From: Acidimicrobiales bacterium
GTDB taxonomy: Bacteria > Actinomycetota > Acidimicrobiia > Acidimicrobiales > RAAP-2
Length of the DNA stretch: 6,367 nt
Assembly (NCBI GenBank): GCA_017883105.1
Contig: JADGOF010000136.1
Span: 1-6,367 of the forward strand
Direction of reading: 5' to 3'
In this document: in pieces, positions 5,343-6,367 of the stretch
Position numbering within the stretch: position 1 is the first letter of the stretch
Layout of the letters: each line of letters opens with the position of its first letter
Program-made: the position numbers and the translations under genes
The notes under the pieces: model-generated
Seen by the model: only the letters and a program-made list of their open reading frames with translations
What the model was told of the DNA's origin: nothing
The model's database searches: none

Positions 5343-5665
5343 GCACACCATCAAGGGAGCGTGTGATTGCCCTTCTGACGGAGCATCTGCACCGTTCGGC
5401 CCAGGATCGAACCGATCCGATTGAGGTGGAGGCCGCTCTCACTGATCCCGGTCTTGCTGGGGCCTTCCTCAATCGGATCGAGATCGAGGAAGGGATCCTC
5501 GCTGACATCACAGATCTCGACGAAGAGGAACTGCGGGAGACCCTAACCGAATTGGCCGCATTTGCGGCTACGGCCCTGGAGATGTGGTGTCTCCACACGA
5601 AGGACTCAACCCCCGAAGGCTTGCTGCAGAGAATCGCAATGGCATGGGGATCTGAGGACGAATAG
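5339..5665 (+). CDS. Hypothetical acidic helical protein, 108 aa
   Basis: Last gene of the operon, starting in an ATGA overlap with the preceding gene; AGGA lies 7 nt upstream of ATG 5339. The protein is strongly acidic and probably all-helical, with 'NRIEIEEGILADITDLDEEE' at about 45-64 leading into 'LRETLTELAAFAATALEMW' (65-83), and the C-terminus ends EDE. Acid-rich small proteins in mobile elements can be DNA mimics or antitoxin-like partners, and the preceding protein has a basic arm, so a complex is conceivable; no sequence motif proves either. There is no signal peptide or membrane segment. The family is not recognised. Its stop is 8 bp from the convergent peptidase gene's stop, with no hairpin between them. 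Confidence 0.78.
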   Translation: MSTPSRERVIALLTEHLHRSAQDRTDPIEVEAALTDPGLAGAFLNRIEIEEGILADITDLDEEELRETLTELAAFAATALEMWCLHTKDSTPEGLLQRIAMAWGSEDE

Positions 5666-5673
5666 CAGCGCGT

Positions 5674-6367
5674 TCATGCCGCCGGCCTTGATGCGCCCTG
5701 GTAGATATCCCCGCCCCACCCGGCTCCGGTGGTGGCGGTGAAGGTGTCGGTCCGGACGTTCACTCCGGTGTAGGGAGCATCGATCATGGTGGCGATGTTC
5801 GAAGCGGCGTCCGTACTGACGAGTATGCCGACGTGTGTCGCCGGCACTCCGGTCGCACCGAAGAACACCAGATCCCCTGGGAGCAGATTGACGATTCCTG
5901 CGGGAACTGCGGGCCCGGCCGCCTGCTGTTCCTGTGACCTTCGGGGAATGGAGATCCCGGCCGATTGGTAGGAGGCTTGGGTGAGACCCGAGCAGTCGAA
6001 TCCCGAGTTCGGATTCTCCCCGCCCCAGATGTAGGGCTTGCCGATCTGGGCCTGCGCATAGGCGATCGCTGCCGCTGCGGCAGATGACCCCCCGGTGGTC
6101 TGCTGGCTGGTAGCCGCTGCCGCCCCCCCGCTGACCGGCTCGTGCAGATAGGGCTGGGGCCGGGCCAGGGTGATGGTGATGTCCGGTTGGAACAGGTTCG
6201 GCCGATCGATGGTCTGGACCAGCCAGTTCACGCTGAACGGGCCCAGGTCGTTCACGGTCACGACTTGGCCAGGGTTCGGGAACCAGGAGCCTGCCACCGC
6301 ATTCACGGTCAGGGACGCAAGAGGTTGGCCGATGTCCCAGGTGCCGTTGATCTCCTGGATGCCGTTC
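5674..6367 (-). CDS. NlpC/P60 (C40) peptidase behind a phage tail-hub-like segment, 5' part beyond the window
   Basis: The frame is open through the right edge; 230 residues are visible, and the GTG at 6306 is merely internal. Visible residues 1-78 ('GSWFPNPGQVVTVNDLGPF', 'WLVQTIDRPNLFQPDITITL', ending 'PYLHEP') resemble the beta-rich hub or late-control segment that precedes wall-hydrolase domains in actinophage tail proteins and some conjugation proteins. An Ala/Ser/Gly-rich linker follows (about 78-100), then an NlpC/P60 domain: 'AYAQAQIGKPYIWGG', catalytic Cys125 in 'FDCSGL', 'LLPGDLVFF', and catalytic His178 in 'THVGILV'. The usual third polar residue falls in 'MIDAP' as Asp196, where many relatives have His or Asn. 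It would cleave peptidoglycan stem peptides to open the wall for a tail or a secretion channel. Which of these applies cannot be told from this fragment. Confidence 0.85.
   Translation of the reverse strand, partial: NGIQEINGTWDIGQPLASLTVNAVAGSWFPNPGQVVTVNDLGPFSVNWLVQTIDRPNLFQPDITITLARPQPYLHEPVSGGAAAATSQQTTGGSSAAAAAIAYAQAQIGKPYIWGGENPNSGFDCSGLTQASYQSAGISIPRRSQEQQAAGPAVPAGIVNLLPGDLVFFGATGVPATHVGILVSTDAASNIATMIDAPYTGVNVRTDTFTATTGAGWGGDIYQGASRPAA

Overview
The window reads as high-GC actinobacterial chromosome meeting mobile DNA. Three things point to this: an F420-biosynthesis guanylyltransferase (CofC/FbiD type), an HU protein with a long Lys/Ala/Pro/Arg tail as in mycobacteria and streptomycetes, and a class III adenylate cyclase regulatory domain of the mycobacterial Rv1264 type. 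Acidimicrobiia or a related deep actinobacterial lineage is my inference; there is no rRNA or other marker to prove it.

Left part (1-2834), housekeeping. A cyclase-regulatory-domain protein runs leftward off the edge (498 to 1). About 70 bp away and divergent lies cofC/fbiD (569-1195), which looks leaderless. It overlaps by four bases (GTGA) a PIG-L/LmbE-family zinc deacetylase gene (1192-2034). An 11-bp hairpin at 2055-2080 separates this pair from a convergent HU gene (2828-2118, minus). The HU tail is encoded by near-identical 57-bp (19-codon) tandem repeats. Exactly at the junction of HU fold and tail sits a second, very strong ribosome binding site with an in-frame ATG.

Middle (2839-3822). 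A roughly 280-bp, less GC-rich spacer with two dyads precedes a TraG/VirD4-like coupling ATPase gene. It keeps Walker A but stops after 233 residues, right after a conserved Ser-Gly-Ile-Trp, so the second half of the ATPase is missing. The sequence after the stop does not resume the family.

Right part (3823-6367), mobile/phage-like. A sigma70-like promoter (TTGACA, 17-bp spacer, CATCAT), a leader with a 12-bp hairpin and two tiny ORFs, and a strong Shine-Dalgarno lead into a compact four-gene operon: a 320-aa HTH plus double zinc-motif protein, then 48-, 100- and 108-aa proteins that I do not recognise, every junction being an ATGA overlap. Convergent to it and only 8 bp away is the C-terminal part of an NlpC/P60 peptidase fused behind a phage-tail-hub-like segment, open through the right edge. 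The tight operon of unknown small proteins led by an HTH/zinc regulator, sitting between a broken conjugation ATPase and a phage- or conjugation-type wall hydrolase, is the best candidate here for an undescribed module. Its function cannot be read from the sequence alone.
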